Part shown: positions 12,357-24,950 of the stretch, one piece after another
How positions within the stretch are numbered: position 1 is the stretch's first letter
Layout of the letters: each line of letters starts with the position of its first letter
Origin: Neoechinorhynchus agilis
Lineage: Eukaryota > Acanthocephala
Direction of reading: 5' to 3'
DNA length: 64,000 bases
NCBI GenBank assembly: GCA_051530055.1
Contig: CM121341.1
Location: forward strand, 3,100,001-3,164,000
The notes under the pieces: generated by a model
What the model was told of the DNA's origin: nothing
The model's input: the letters and a program-made list of their open reading frames with translations, nothing else
The model's database searches: none
Position numbers and translations under genes: made by a program

Positions 12357-13562
12357 TTTTTAACAAAAGTGCCAAGACTTGGATTATCGATAAAATCGAT
12401 TTTTTTAGAAACACGGAAAGCAGATTTGTTAAATGAATGCGGTTGTTGATTTTGGAGTGGATTACGGGTTCGGTCGGGTGGGAATTGGTATTTATTGCTT
12501 GCAGGAGCGTTTGTAAGGTTGGTCTTTCCTCAGGTTCATTTCAGTTTATGATATCCGAGAAGATTGGACATCATGGAAAAAGGAGTAGAGGGAGTTGCGA
12601 GGGAGAATGAAAACAATTCGGATTGCGAGTTTTGTGCTCATGTGAAAAGGAGAATAAAAAGTTGTAAAAATGGTGGTGGTGTGGTTGAGAGGCGTTTTGA
12701 TTGTTTGATGAAAATAGCATCAAGGCATTCGGCGAGAGGGGGAAAATCAACTGTGCAAATTTTAGATGCTCTTTTATGAAGAATTTCAAGACGACGAATT
12801 TGAGATTTGGAAAGGTTACAAAAGACGAGATAACCGTAGGTGAGGGAGGGTAAAATAAATGAACTCCCAATGTTCAGAGCGAAGATTCTTAAAAGCAAAT
12901 CGTCAATTTTTACTTCTTTGTTTCAATATAAAGTTTGGAAAAAGTGCAAAGGCATGGATTATCGATCGTTTTTAGAAATACGGAAGGCAGATTTGTTAAA
13001 TGAATGCGGTTGTTGATTTTGGAGTGGATTACGGGTTCGGTCGGGTGGGAATTGACAGATATTGTTTGAAAGAGCGCTTGAAAGGTTGGTCTTTCCTCAG
13101 GTTCATTTCAGTTTATGATATCCGAGAAGATTGGACATCATGGAAAAGGGAGCAGAGGGAGTTGCGAGGGAGAATGAAAACAATTCGGATTGCGATTTTT
13201 GTGCTCATGTGAAAAGGAGAATAAAAAGTTGTAAAAATGGTGGTGGTGTGGTTGAGAGGCGTTTTGATTGTTTGATGAAAATTTTGTAAAGATATTCGGT
13301 GAGAGGGGGAAAATCAACTGTGCAAATTTTAGATGCACTTTTATGAAGAATTTCAAGACGGCGGATTTGAGATTTGGAAAGGTTACAAAAGACGAGATAA
13401 CCGTAGGTGAGGGAGGGTAAAATAAACGAACTCCCAATGTTCAGAGCGAAGATTCTTGAAAGTGAATCATCAGCCTTTTCTTTGTTTCAACATAAAGTTT
13501 TGAAAAAGCGTAAAAACGTGGATTATCGATAGAAATCAATCTTTTTTAGGGACACGGAAGAA
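12357..13562 (-). mobile_element. 2.1 tandem copies of a LINE 3' end
   Basis: Two units (about 12357-12930 and 12931-13497, periods 574 and 567 bp) are followed by a short third piece to 13562; each begins with a GGATTATCGAT block. Read on the minus strand each unit codes the tail of a LINE polymerase: ILPSLTYGYLVFCNLSKSQI, then RRLEILHKRASKI, a pattern seen in Jockey/CR1-like elements. The units are highly similar, suggesting recent tandem duplication. The array ends 14 bp before the first ATG of MFAP1. Confidence 0.75.
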
Positions 13563-13576
13563 ATCATGTAAGCTGT

Positions 13577-14952
13577 ATGGTTTGCCAAAAGTTCGTCTTT
13601 GAAAGGTTAATGTTCAGAGCAACGAATTCCATAATAGATGTAGACGAAGGGTTTCTAAAGAATCCGTCTCTTTCCACGGCAGGTGCAGTCACCGTCCGAG
13701 ATTCAAAAGGCCGTTTGGTTACCCGTAAAGTGAAGGTTCACCGTTATATAGCCGGCAAACGTCCGAAATATGCTTCGTCATCGGATAGTGATGAAGACGA
13801 TAAAAGTGAGCTGAACGAACGTCATGGCGATGTTGCTTTAATAAAAGAGGTTGAGGATCGTCGATTGCGGAGGTTAGAGAAGGCGGTCGATGGATTTGGG
13901 CGACGATCTCGACGGAACGTGGATGAGCTAAGGCAGTAGATTCCGGTTTCTGAAGACCGGGATTTTCTGTGTTACACACTTTCCAAAAAGATGATTCAGA
14001 CGACGATACAGAAATCTTGGAAGCAAGACGTGAATTGATCCGGGAGCAGAGATTAAAGGATGACGTTGAGGAGGTTTTAGTCCGAGATGAAGATGCTAAT
14101 GAACTATTAAACGGTGTCGTTGCGGAAGAGCAGTTTTATATTGGACAGGAAGACAGTCTGGATGAAGGATCTTCGAGTGATGAAGACTTTGAAGAAGACT
14201 TTGAGTGCTTGCCGAGACTAAAACCAGTATTTATTCCTCGAGTGGATCGTGTGACTATTAAAGAGACTAACGAAGACGAGGAGTATTTGGAGATTGAAAA
14301 GAAAATGGAAGAGCGGAAGGTAGAGGCTATGAAGATTGTTGAAGAAGCTATAAAGATGGATATGGATAAGAAAGTTGATGATGACACAGATCGATTGATT
14401 TGTGATCTTGTGACGGACGATGAGAATGATGAGGTGGAATATGAGAAATGGAAGTTGCGAGAACTTAAGCGAATTAAGCGCGACCGTGAAGAACGGGAGG
14501 CTGAAGAAAAGGAGCGTTTAGATATTGAACGTAATCGAAGATTGGCCGAACAAGGTCGTCTCAAAGAAGTTAGTTCGATTCCACGAGTCGTTGTGAATGA
14601 ACAGCCGAAAGGGAAGTACAAATACCTTCAGAAGTATTACCACCGCGGTGCGTTTTATCTTGATAAGGACGAAGAAGTTCTTAAACGCGATTTTGCTGAA
14701 CCAACTCTTGAGGATCATTTCGACAAAACCGTCCTTCCTAAAGTGATGCAGGTCAAGAATTTCGGAATGGCCAGTAGGACAAAGTATACACATCTTGTTG
14801 ATCAGGACACTACTGCTTTCGATTCTGCGTGGGCTACAGAAAAGTCCATGGTTTCCAAGTGGCATACAGCCCGTGGTGGAGGAATGAAGCAGATATTTGA
14901 TAGACCTTCTCTTGGCGGCAGACCGAAAAATAGAGATAAAAATATTGATTGA
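13577..14952 (+). CDS. MFAP1: microfibrillar-associated protein 1 homologue (splicing factor)
   Basis: MFAP1 is a conserved nuclear protein of the spliceosomal B complex. The first exon has STAGAV and K-V-K-V-H-R-Y-I-A-G-K-R-P, matching the family N-terminus, then acidic SSDSDEDD and DRRLRRLEKA. The second (about 13991-14952) has PRLKPVFIPRVDRVT, WKLRELKRIKRDREEREAEE, KYKYLQKYYHRGAF, VMQVKNFG and TKYTHLVDQDTTAFDSAW, the family's most conserved block. An intron of about 45-90 nt must lie between 13930 and 14030, but no donor and acceptor pair gives a perfect phase; a one-base change or an unusual site is possible. The start could also be the Met at 13610, closer to the usual N-terminal length. 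A LINE tandem array lies directly upstream. Confidence 0.9.
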
Positions 14953-15382
14953 TTCCGATCTGCGTTTTTTATAATAGAGATATGTGTTCGGTTGAGATTT
15001 TATCCGATTATTGTGCACATATTCAAGAATTCTACAACAAAAGAAGTTAAACAGCCGAGTATAGCAATTTTCGTCATTTATAGCCTTGAAACGCTTGAGT
15101 TTTAAAATGGTCTTGAACTTAACGAATTTGCATTTTTTTTGTATTTAAACCTTTTAGACTGACTGCTAAAGTCTGTACAAACTTTAATTTGCCTGGTAGT
15201 ATTGAAAGAATTTTTGTTTCTTCTTATTAAATGTGCTAAATTTGATTTCACTCTTCCACGATTTAATACTTGCACGATTGTTGATTAAATTATCCATTTC
15301 ACGATCCGGAGAATTAAACGAATTATAAAAGTTGTTTACCCATAAAAAGATTTTTATATCGAGAGAAAATCCATATCAGGAT

Positions 15383-15530
15383 GTTAAATTTTGACTTGTG
15401 GTGAAGATAATCACTCGGTTAAAAATATTTCGAAAGAGGAATTGAGAAGGCGAGGTTTCCTTCGAAATATTTCCTAATAATAAAATGATTTTTAACCTTG
15501 AGTATTTTCACCACAAGTCAAAAAATTTTT
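15383..15530. repeat. foldback (MITE-like)
   Basis: Outer arms share TTTTGACTTGTGGTGAA with only small mismatches, and an inner pair is GGTTAAAAAT. A further inner pair, AAATATTTCGAA, makes this a multi-part palindrome of about 148 bp. It sits 80 bp left of the right arm of the inverted duplication. Confidence 0.65.
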
Positions 15531-15608
15531 ATGTACGATTTAATTTAGTTCTTTGCGGTTTTAATTTTTAAAAGGATGTCGTAGTGGACAAACTTAAGAA
15601 ATCTTTTA

Positions 15609-16250
15609 AGTTCTTAGTCACATGGATTTTGCGTTTTATTTGTTGGAAGAATTTTTTGACTTGGTGCGAAATTCGGATTAAATAAGAAAAGATTTGGATT
15701 TAAAAACTAAAGCCTATAAAAAAAGATTTTTTTTTAAATATTGGATAATTCAATGATCGTTTTTGGCGCAAGGAAAATACCCTCATTCGCTCTGCAGTTT
15801 GCCAGAAAAGCGATGATTCTTCAAAGGCTTTTTATTATTTTTATTGTTATTATTTATTCCATTGCGCTTCCAACGAAAACATTGACAGGTAACGTACAAA
15901 AAGTTCTTTTTTTCTTGTAAACTTTGCCTAAAATTCTTAAGACGACACTACAACTCAAGTGGTAGCTACAAATACTTTTAATCATTTGAGACCTTTACTG
16001 AAAACAACGACCTTCGTTCTTAGTTCAATAGCACTTCTTTGTATCGGATATTTAATTGTAAGATTCTACTGCCCTAGAAGGTAACAATTTTCTATCGAAT
16101 GTTCAATTCACTTTTGAACGTTTAGGACGGACAGGAATGAAAGTGTCGAATATGAACTCTTGGAAGGTAGGTCATTAATTGGTGAGATGTTACCTTAGAA
16201 TAAGTTAAGTGGAATTATAATTTATTAATAAAGAAAATGTTGATGTGAAT
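15609..16250 (+). repeat. right arm of 640-bp inverted duplication
   Basis: Reverse complement of 6966-7606. It starts about 144 bp before the ATG of the FAM174-like gene and stops 84 bp inside its third intron, which shows that the duplicated block was cut without regard to gene structure. Confidence 0.9.
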
Positions 16251-19200
16251 TAATTTTAATTATTAATAAATCGAAAAGATTTCTTCATCTCCGATTTTCA
16301 TGTGACACATAACATTTCGTACTAATTATCATATCTTAGAAAAAATTTTCAACTCTTAAAATTGTTCCATCGATCAAGCTGCCATTTAATTTCCTGTTTT
16401 TTTCACTGATTTTCAAATTATACATTATGTACGAATCGATCGAAGTCAATTCTAGTTAAATTTTAACATTTCTACATTAAAACTTTAAGGTTTTTATCAA
16501 GAGTTTGAAATTCCATTTAAAAGAAAAACACGTCTTTTAAATCTAAACATGGGCTTGAAATTTCGTGCGTCTCGATTAATTCAGAATCAATTGTTTAACA
16601 TTTGCTACAAAAATATTAAAATGTAAAATTTTAATAAATTTCATCTGTATATATATTGAAGAATTCTATATTCCGGCTAATATAACATCTCACTTGGTTC
16701 TATGACCATAAAAATGTATACAATTATCCCCAAATCATGCAATTATGACGATGCAGGAGATGTAACCGCATTCTAATTGAATTATCCTTGCTAATATCTA
16801 TTATATAATTCACTGGTAGAGCAATTTTTTGTACGTCCATAATCAAAGTGTTTTCTTATTTAAAGATATTTTCGCATTTGTGTGGCTTAATCGGTTACAT
16901 TTAAAGTATATTTGAGATTACTCGAATGCCATTTAGCCGGCTTATTTGGGCACACAGTCAACCGAATTGGTCATGGACCATGTAAGTTAATTGATGGAGA
17001 TATCGGAATATCCGGAGGAATCTCAAGTTGCTGCTCTCAACCGTAAAAAATAATTTCATAGCACCAATTATTTAATGAATTTTAATATCTTGAAAACTAT
17101 TAAAATTTTAATTAGTAAGAAATAGAAAGATTTTAGTTTCAGCCTACAAAAGCAGATCAATAAGTAATCGTTATACCAAATCGAAACTTGAAGTAAAATC
17201 ACCCTCTTGTGTGAATAAAGTTTTCCTTGTACGGTTCGAAAATTGTGGAGTCAGGACATTCTGTAATAGCGAATGTAAATAGTGTTACTCAACGAATGCC
17301 ATAACCAATAGAACTCATTTCTCGATGTACAAATATGGAGCACTACGTTCTATTCTTGCAAGGAAACACCATTAAAAGATCATGACAATCTAATAGTTTA
17401 GAAGGAATGACCGATGAACCAAGGTATGACTCTTACTCCTTACAAATCTATTGATAAGCTTTTTGGACAATTGCTTAGCGTGTTAAGCGTGAAATTGTCA
17501 TTTCTCACGTAGGGGATTGAGTAATGCATTTTTGGGATTTGAATTACTTGAAAACATTTATAGGATTTAGATTAAACTGACACAAACAATTTAATCGATT
17601 GCATTAGAGCGATTCGGTATCTAACTCTTGGCTTTTTATCTGATCGGTAACACACAAAATTTGATTTTATGATGCGAAAACACATGAAGAATATTTGAAA
17701 CCGGTCGTTATTTCCCGAATTTGTGATCCCACGTTTGAATAGTCCGTTTGCCTCGATCTTAATTGCAATAATAGATGCTTGAGGGGGTTCTTCGACTAAT
17801 TAGGCAAACCAAGCGGCCTTTCTGTAATATTATCTAAGACTTTTCGAGCTTTCAACGGATGACTGCTACGGCGAAAATCGCAGTCCCACTGGAGTCCGTA
17901 AGCTTCTTCGCACTTTATTAGTTCGTTAAAGAAAACATATTGGGATAATAAAACCTTTTTAATTCTATATAATTCAATTACGACGCTTATGATTATTACG
18001 ATCTTTGCTGGAAATCCTCGATTTGCGTTTTTTATGCTTTACATTGACACGTTCAGCAAGTGACTAATGGCAGATTTTTGTGACCGCGCCGGGAATATTT
18101 ATGATAATGGTATGATCATCATCTAGAAATAACGGAGCAGTGCGTCTGTTTGCTATAAATAAGCCGTAAAATCCTGAAATTATACAGTGTTAACAAAGCG
18201 CCGGATATTTCATGAAGTAGGAAATTGTGTTTGATAATTTTTTACATAGAATCAAATTTTATCATAAAATGTTTATCCGAAAATGTGATCATTCATTCTC
18301 GGGACTTAAAGTCTGACTTTTGAAAATCCGTTGCCTTTTATAAACTGCACAAATCTTACAATTTTTAATAGAAATAATTCAGCAAAGTTCTGCTCCAATA
18401 AAGATTAATATTTTGACGATGATCAACATTTTAGTTAACATAAAAACATTATCCGAAAAAGTGCTAGCCCAGACCTTTAAAAATCCTCGCTATTTCTAAG
18501 CTCCGCAGTGTTTAAAACATTTAGTACCTATTGTCCAACACTTACAAGATTTTCAAAGTTTCCACATCCAAAATTTGTTAGCCAACATTGAAAATCTTTC
18601 CATTTTAAATTATATTGAGTGACCTTTTGTTTCATTTAAAATTAAGGGTCTACTATGTTTATGGAAGATTCTGATTATGTTTTTAATTGCTAAAAAGATA
18701 TGAGAGCGGATAGCTGTTTAAGATATCGAGATTTTTTTAAATACTAAAGTCAGCGTAAAAATAATGTTGATAGTAGGAGTAAAAGTAGTCTTTTTAAAGA
18801 TCTAAGTCTTCTCCTCGTTAAAATATATTACTGATGAAGATATTTCAATAAAAGCCGTTGCTAAAAGAACAAGAAACCCATCAAAATATTTTTTTGCACA
18901 TATTATTAGGTACTCCATTCCGTACCAATCCTCCGTCCATTTCCGTTACGCCCTGTAGAGCAAACCAAACTAATTCAACAAAAATATCGACTAGATTGCT
19001 CGTCTGCGCACTCCTTTAAATGTTACTCAGCAAAATATTACTTTCGATGTCTCCAAAGGATCACTTAGCGGCGCTCAACGATGCTCTTCAGTGTATCGAC
19101 ATTTTGTTCGAACGAAAGGACTTTTACTGCCATCACGTCGTCTAATAATTAGCATTGCTCCTCCATTCCCAAACGTTTCTAAAACTTTATTATGCAAATA

Positions 19201-20871
19201 TGCCATCTACAGCGACAAGAAATTCCAAATACCTGTTTGGACATAGTCTCGTTTGCTCAAATCACCGAATTACTGGACGGCGGATAGGCAAGTTCTAAAT
19301 GCCAGACCAAGCACTGGGAAATCAGTCCTCTCACTGCCGATTAGTTTGGTTGCTCTGGATTCAATTTCAATATATGCAAACTAGTTGCTGATTATATCCC
19401 TCTTAAATGAAAAGAGTCGACATCGATCATACGAACTTCATGTGCTTTGAAACATTTCAATGCTTAAGAATGGAACTGCAGAAAATTATCCTGGTTTCAA
19501 GAAAAATGGAATTCTCACAACGAAATTTTTGATGGTACCACTGGCTCTCATTTCGACGGCCTAAATCCATGACATTGTCGTTATCTTCATAGATCTTATC
19601 AATTCCGGGATGTTTTGATAATCAGTTATAATTATTAGACTTTTGAAGTTTAGCTTCAAGAAAATTACATTCTACGACCATGAGTTGCCTTTTTTGTATG
19701 GGGAACAATGTTTAATTGTCGCTTTGATGGGAGTTTCCTTAATGTACACCCATCAGCGTTCTAATGTCACACTTTTTTTTATTTTAAGTGCTTTAAGAAG
19801 TAAAAATGTCCGATGTGAGACCTAAACGCAATCAGACAATTCCATCTAAATAAAAGAGGAGAAGGTATGAACTATTAGCTAAATGTAATATGCGATTTAG
19901 CGTCGTAGGTTTCGAGAATTTTATATCAATGTTAAAATGTTTGCTTTATACCACTCCCGCAAATACAATTCTCTAATCTAAACGCTCTAATCTTTATAAC
20001 ATCTCATGAGAATTGATCTGGCGTTAAATTCAAATTATATAAATTCCCACCAATCGAGTTTGTATTTGTTTAGTTTCTAATTTTAAAGACTAAATCATTT
20101 ATTTCGTATTTACCACAACGTCCTTCGTTTGATTACGATTTCGCCGAATAAAAAACCTCATTGGCGAAGATGTATTTTCTTTACGAATTAAGAAATATCA
20201 CGACCTAATCTTCGTTTTTTCATGGAAGTTTCTTCTTTTCTATTAGTCTTTTAATTGTACAGACCAGAGACGAAATGTCACATGCCCCTCTCACCAACCT
20301 GTCAGCCGAGATTTCCTCGCCGATTATCGCATCCGCAGTTGTCTTTATCCGATTCATCACTGATTGGCCTCCCTATTGAATTTTGTTCACATAAAGAAAA
20401 ACATCAATGATTGTCAATGCGAATCTAGACAATAACTGTCTCAATTTAGAGTAATAAAAGACAGAAGTTGATATTAAGAAAGCTCTATTGCAGTTTCCAT
20501 CTTAGCTGACGGCAGCCCCTGCGTAGTATCTTTTTTTTCACCCACTCGATGGCTCTCCGCTCATTTAAGTTTAATGAAGTCTTTTATTTCTAAAGCGTGG
20601 CTAATTTCCTAAGGGAATAAACTAAATACTCCAAAGTTTTCTTTTTTTGCGAATTTATAATCCCAAAAGGATCAAATGTAAAAAGGTTTTATTCGCGCTT
20701 CGTTTTCAACAACAAAAGATTTTGTGATTGTCTAGGACACAATAAATCTTAAAAGTTATCATTTCAGATCTCGATGTCGAGGAGGAGATGAACCAAGTGA
20801 AAGAAACCGCTTCAATAAAGCCTTTCAATTCTCCTCCATTATTCAAAACAAACAATCAAGAATTGTGCTAA
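15753..20871 (+). CDS. FAM174-like single-pass membrane protein, four exons
   Basis: Exons 15753-15888, 15942-16080, 16126-16166 and 20768-20871 join in phase and code 139 residues. Introns are 53, 45 and about 4,600 nt; the last acceptor (ATCATTTCAG) is strong. The protein has an N-terminal hydrophobic segment that could be a signal peptide, a short Thr-rich outer part, one membrane helix (TTFVLSSIALLCIGYLIV), then C-P-R-R-T-D-R-N-E-S-V-E-Y-E-L-L and an acidic tail (DLDVEEEMNQ). Helix, basic patch, Y-x-x-L and acidic tail in this order resemble FAM174 (DUF1180) proteins; the match is by pattern only. The long intron (16167-20767) holds nothing I can name; a partly open stretch near 18.9-19.6 kb has no recognisable domain. 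This copy is the likely parent of the truncated one at 7018-7462. Confidence 0.65.
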
Positions 20872-23332
20872 ACTTAAGGTATATTTAATTTTTGTTTCAC
20901 ACATTTATTGGGCAAACATATCTTTTAAAAAAAATTTCATCATTCATTGTTTCGTAAATTTTTAGAATAGGAATTTATCATCCTGAATATTTTTTCTCGA
21001 TTTATTAGACTGTATTTAAAACGCCTTCAATGCCGTCCTTAGCTAAGTCTCAAGAAAGCATGTTGGTTAAACATCATTCTTGTTATCCTTGCCATAAATA
21101 TGCATATCCCGTAAGCTGCACTGACAGCGAGCACTGTGAGTAGATAGTTTGAGTATACGCCCATCAGAAGCAAGAGGAAAGGCTGCCAGTACTCAAGCGA
21201 CGACAGTGCCTGTTCCGCAGAGTATATCGAACTCTGATTAACTGATTGGAACTCGACGTAAAACGAGGTAGCATTGCGCTATGTCCTGTAAATCGTCTTA
21301 AAGTCTAGAGTTATAGAATTGAGAAGGTTCACTGATTCAATTCAGCGTCGACGAGAATAAGAAGGGGAAACCATTTACGCATCCATTAGCTGCTGAGAGA
21401 CATGCGTAAATAAGCAGGTTCGATACTTCCTTTAAAAATTCGTAGAACTTTATATGGCAGCCTGTGTCGAACTCACAGAAGGGGAACTTTTGACTTCTGG
21501 GAGATTTCTCTATAGTCGCAAGCACGTGTTTTCTTGCTCTTTTAGTCTACGAAGTTCGTAGGATAAGAAAATGAACAATCAAAGTGAGTATTTTAGAATT
21601 TGTTGTACAAAAACGAACTCGAGATATAAGTGTCTTATATTGGGAATTAAACCTCCTACCATTCACTTGTCCTCTAGAAAATCAGTGCTGATGAGTTGCT
21701 CTATTAAAAAAGTAGTCCAGTCGTCTTTTCGCCTTTGGGAATAGATAGTAGGAGCATATTTTTTGCGGATTACTTGACAGTCGATAAAGACGCTACCAGC
21801 ACACCAAGAAACTCTCTAACCTAACCTCCCTTCTCTTGATTTTCGAATTCTCAGAATTATTATTAATAATAACATAAAAATCCGTAAAGAATATTGAGAA
21901 CATAGATGAGAATTAGTAATACAGAAAAATAAATTCATAAAAGAAAATCTCATCGCTGCCTCGAGCCTGCCGTTCTTAGTCAGAGATAAAACTCAGAATG
22001 TAATCCCGCAATAAAAGTTGAGTGCTAAGATTTGTAAGATTTAAACCGGGCCGTATCGCTGTCTATCATTTCGTCTTCCTAAGCTAGAACGAATATCTGT
22101 AGAATTCGGAAGCCAGTAGTAACCTTGATTATCGATATTTTAGTGATAAAAAGTCTAAAAAAATTGGTAAATTGTTTTTGCCAGTTTAATACAGTCCTTA
22201 ATTTCATAATATACTTAATTGTAGATTGGAATATACGCATCCTCAAACACATTTAGTTAGCACCCCGTTACCCCATTTTTCTACTGTTTTTAACCGCGAA
22301 GGGATTTCTCAGCAAACCGAAGGAAAACTTATATCCGAATTTCTGACCACCAGTAATTCTACAGAGTGCATTTATTCATCCTAATGATGGTCACTTTAAT
22401 CACTTCGACGTATAGCTGGTCAGTTTGGTGACAAATTTGGATTCTGCGTGCACTTGTTCGGTCGAAATAGTAAACTCTAATTTCCTATAGCCAATTCGAG
22501 TATCTAATACTCAAATAAAAAATTGAGCTTATATATCCTTTCAATGCATTGTTCTTATACCAAGGACTCGAAGGAAACAATAAGGTGTTGATTGTCCTGT
22601 ACAAATAAATGCAGTGGAAATATGCCCTCTTGACATTTTGTGTATAAAACCTTGGATTCTTAAATAATCTTCAGATTCTACTTCTCGTTATCTCTGTATA
22701 ACATTGCCTAGGTAGTTTGGGTTATACTTTGTCCATTTTTGTTTTAGTTGGAAGCCAATTAAATCAGAGAATTTTTTCGAGAAAATATTTGATAGATTCC
22801 CATTTTAAGAGAAATATCCAAACTTAATACAAACCGAAAAATGCAAGTTTAATTAATATTGAATTAAACAACGAAATTTTAAAGTGTAACGAAATTGCGG
22901 CTATCTATAAAACAATTATCTCTAAATTCAAAGTATAAAACAAGTATTTCCAATCAGAGTTTTGGGTAAACGTTTGTTGCACCACATTATCTTGTAACTT
23001 TGATCTTTTTCGAATTAAAAATTCGACGTTAATAATTGAAAAGTTCATTATTTAAATTGGCAGCCTATTGAATTTTTTTTCAATTAGTATAATGCACTTT
23101 TCAAGATACCGTTAGATGGGACTAAAAAAATTCTCATTAGTAAATTGAACTGAATAGTTGAATAGTACTGTATTTTTTTCAGTTCCCTTGAACGTCTGTA
23201 AGATGTATGACTCATTCTTCATTGTTCGCAGAAAAGGCGACAAGTGCACTTAGGATGGTATTTGTACAATTTCTGTCCCATTCATCGCCCGCCTTCATTT
23301 GACACCAGTACAAACCCCATTCGTTAGTCCAT
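20872..23332. other. gene-free stretch
   Basis: Only short random open frames; no domain, RNA gene or clear inverted repeat seen. Confidence 0.45.
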
Positions 23333-24233
23333 ATGCACAAAATATGTAGACACAAACCTCGATGGTCCACTGAATTATCTGGTCAGACGCCAAAATATCT
23401 CTCTCTCACACACAATGTCGTTATAGCGACAACCAATAATCTAATCTTCAACTCTCACAACTTGCTTGTATACTCATTTAGGTCGCCCAGCCATCATCAT
23501 CAACAACAACAACTAGAACAAAAAGCAAGTTTTGTAGTGCAACACGATTCAGCATTTCGAAAAATGAAGTTCCGCTCTGTTACTTTGATCGATTTAAACA
23601 ATCAGCCCTTCAAGATTGGACTCGGCATCCTTAAATTTAAAGCACCGGTATCAATTCGTTCTTCATGGGAGCAATTTGATGCTCGGGACAAATCCTTGAA
23701 AATGCATGACAAAAAGAGACGAGGTCTTTATTTTATCTTAAGCCATGAGAACCAACTATGTCGCGTGGAAAGACTCAATTATAGATTGTACACTCAAGGT
23801 CTTCGAAAAGGTGAGTTCATTTAAAGTACAAAAGTATTCTCTTTTGGAATTCAATCTTTTGTTTGTTCCACGGACGAGTTTTCGCCTAAACACAGCCTCG
23901 CTTTTAACTTAAAACAAAGAATCTGACAATTTTTTTTCAGTCTACATGGTAGGGTCGTACATAACACCATCAGTTCATTTCATAACAAAGGAACTTGTCT
24001 TTCACTGTTTTACTCCGACCTCCTCTGAGTTATTGCACATAATCAACAAAGAGGTTCTTGTGCCATCCAGAATGTCATTATTCAAATACCTCCGGACAAT
24101 CTATTCAGCAAGTGAGTTCGGACGCCGATTAAAATCCCCTTGTCGAACATCTAGACTTAATCAAATATTTGAACATTTTTGTAAGGTTTTCAGAAGGGTA
24201 AATAAACCTGCACTTTTGCACCCACAAACATAG
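23333..24233 (+). CDS. hypothetical protein, at least two exons
   Basis: Exon 1 (23333-23810) ends at an excellent donor (AAAAG then GTGAGT) and joins in phase across a 130-nt intron with a TTTTTTTTCAG acceptor to exon 2 at 23941. The product has a His/Gln-rich part (SHHHQQQQLEQ), then M-K-F-R-S-V-T-L-I-D-L-N, GLYFILSHENQLCRVERLNY and YMVGSYITPSVHFITKELVF. A second donor (GCAA then GTGAGT) at 24112 suggests a further splice, after which the frame would close within a few codons; without it the frame runs to 24233. Start may be the Met at 23333 or 23564. I do not recognise the family. The tail overlaps the end of a possible gene on the other strand. Confidence 0.5.
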
Positions 24234-24369
24234 ATTCCACAGCCGGCCCCATTTCCAAGAACCGGTCTGACTGCACTTCTAACTGATGCATGAGAATCAC
24301 CGTAGTCTCCACGCAGTCAAGTATAACGACTAACCCTTCGAAGGCAGTTTTCAGACTATTTGCACATTT

Positions 24370-24950
24370 ACGCTTCCGTTTCATGTAGACACCGAAATGT
24401 GCCCCTCCGGAGTCCATTAAAACGTCTGAGGACTGGAGAAGCCGAGTGTGGATTCATTGCTCGTGTTCCTTCTGTCCCATGGAAAGTCAATTCGATTTCT
24501 AGCCATCGATCATTGGTAAGATGCACTCGATGTCCGAAAACGTCTGTTTTCCCTGGTGGACCGTCCGAAAGTGTCATAATAGTCCGGGGCATTACTCATG
24601 ATATAGTCAAAACGAAGATTAATCATCGGTACTTTATATAGGTATCTGTAAAGATAAGAAAAATACTTTCTCATGAATTCTGGACAACTATTGGTCGAGT
24701 CCAAAAATGAACTGGTCCATTCATCATTTTTGTTTTGTATATTCGAACTGTCGTAGCTTGGGCTTTAATCGGGCACATTTGCAAGTATAATAGCCTTTTA
24801 CAGATCTAAGTATTTCTTACAGGTGTCGTAAAAACTAACCGTGCAGTCCATTTCGCCCAACTCTCTCACATCTTCAGTTGATTTGGCTTGTCGTGTTCTC
24901 ATCAACATCGTAGTCATTTCCCAGGTCTCTTCTGTCTTGCACTAAGATCA
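24370..24950 (-). CDS. possible multi-exon hypothetical gene
   Basis: A strong acceptor (ATCTTTACAG) precedes 24645. From there to 24596 the frame is open, a 43-nt GT-AG intron (24595-24553) keeps the phase, and the next exon reads KTDVFGHRVHLTNDRWLEIE and on to about 24370. Upstream, around 24823-24920, another open piece (TRQAKSTEDVRELGEMDC) ends at a GTAAGA donor, but its phase does not join cleanly to 24645. No family recognised. The evidence is splice-site quality only, so this is a weak call. Confidence 0.3.

Noticed and set aside
12571-13437. Pair of repeated frames starting M-G-V-(H/R)-L-F-Y-P-P-S-P
   Set aside because: Another frame of the LINE tail array; the real LINE signature is in the neighbouring frame.
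14136-15018. Ser-rich frames antisense to MFAP1
   Set aside because: Mirror of the acidic Glu/Asp codons of the real gene; no independent evidence.
18890-19650. Partly open stretch in the long FAM174-like intron
   Set aside because: No domain motif in any frame and no supporting splice sites; composition looks like ordinary intron.
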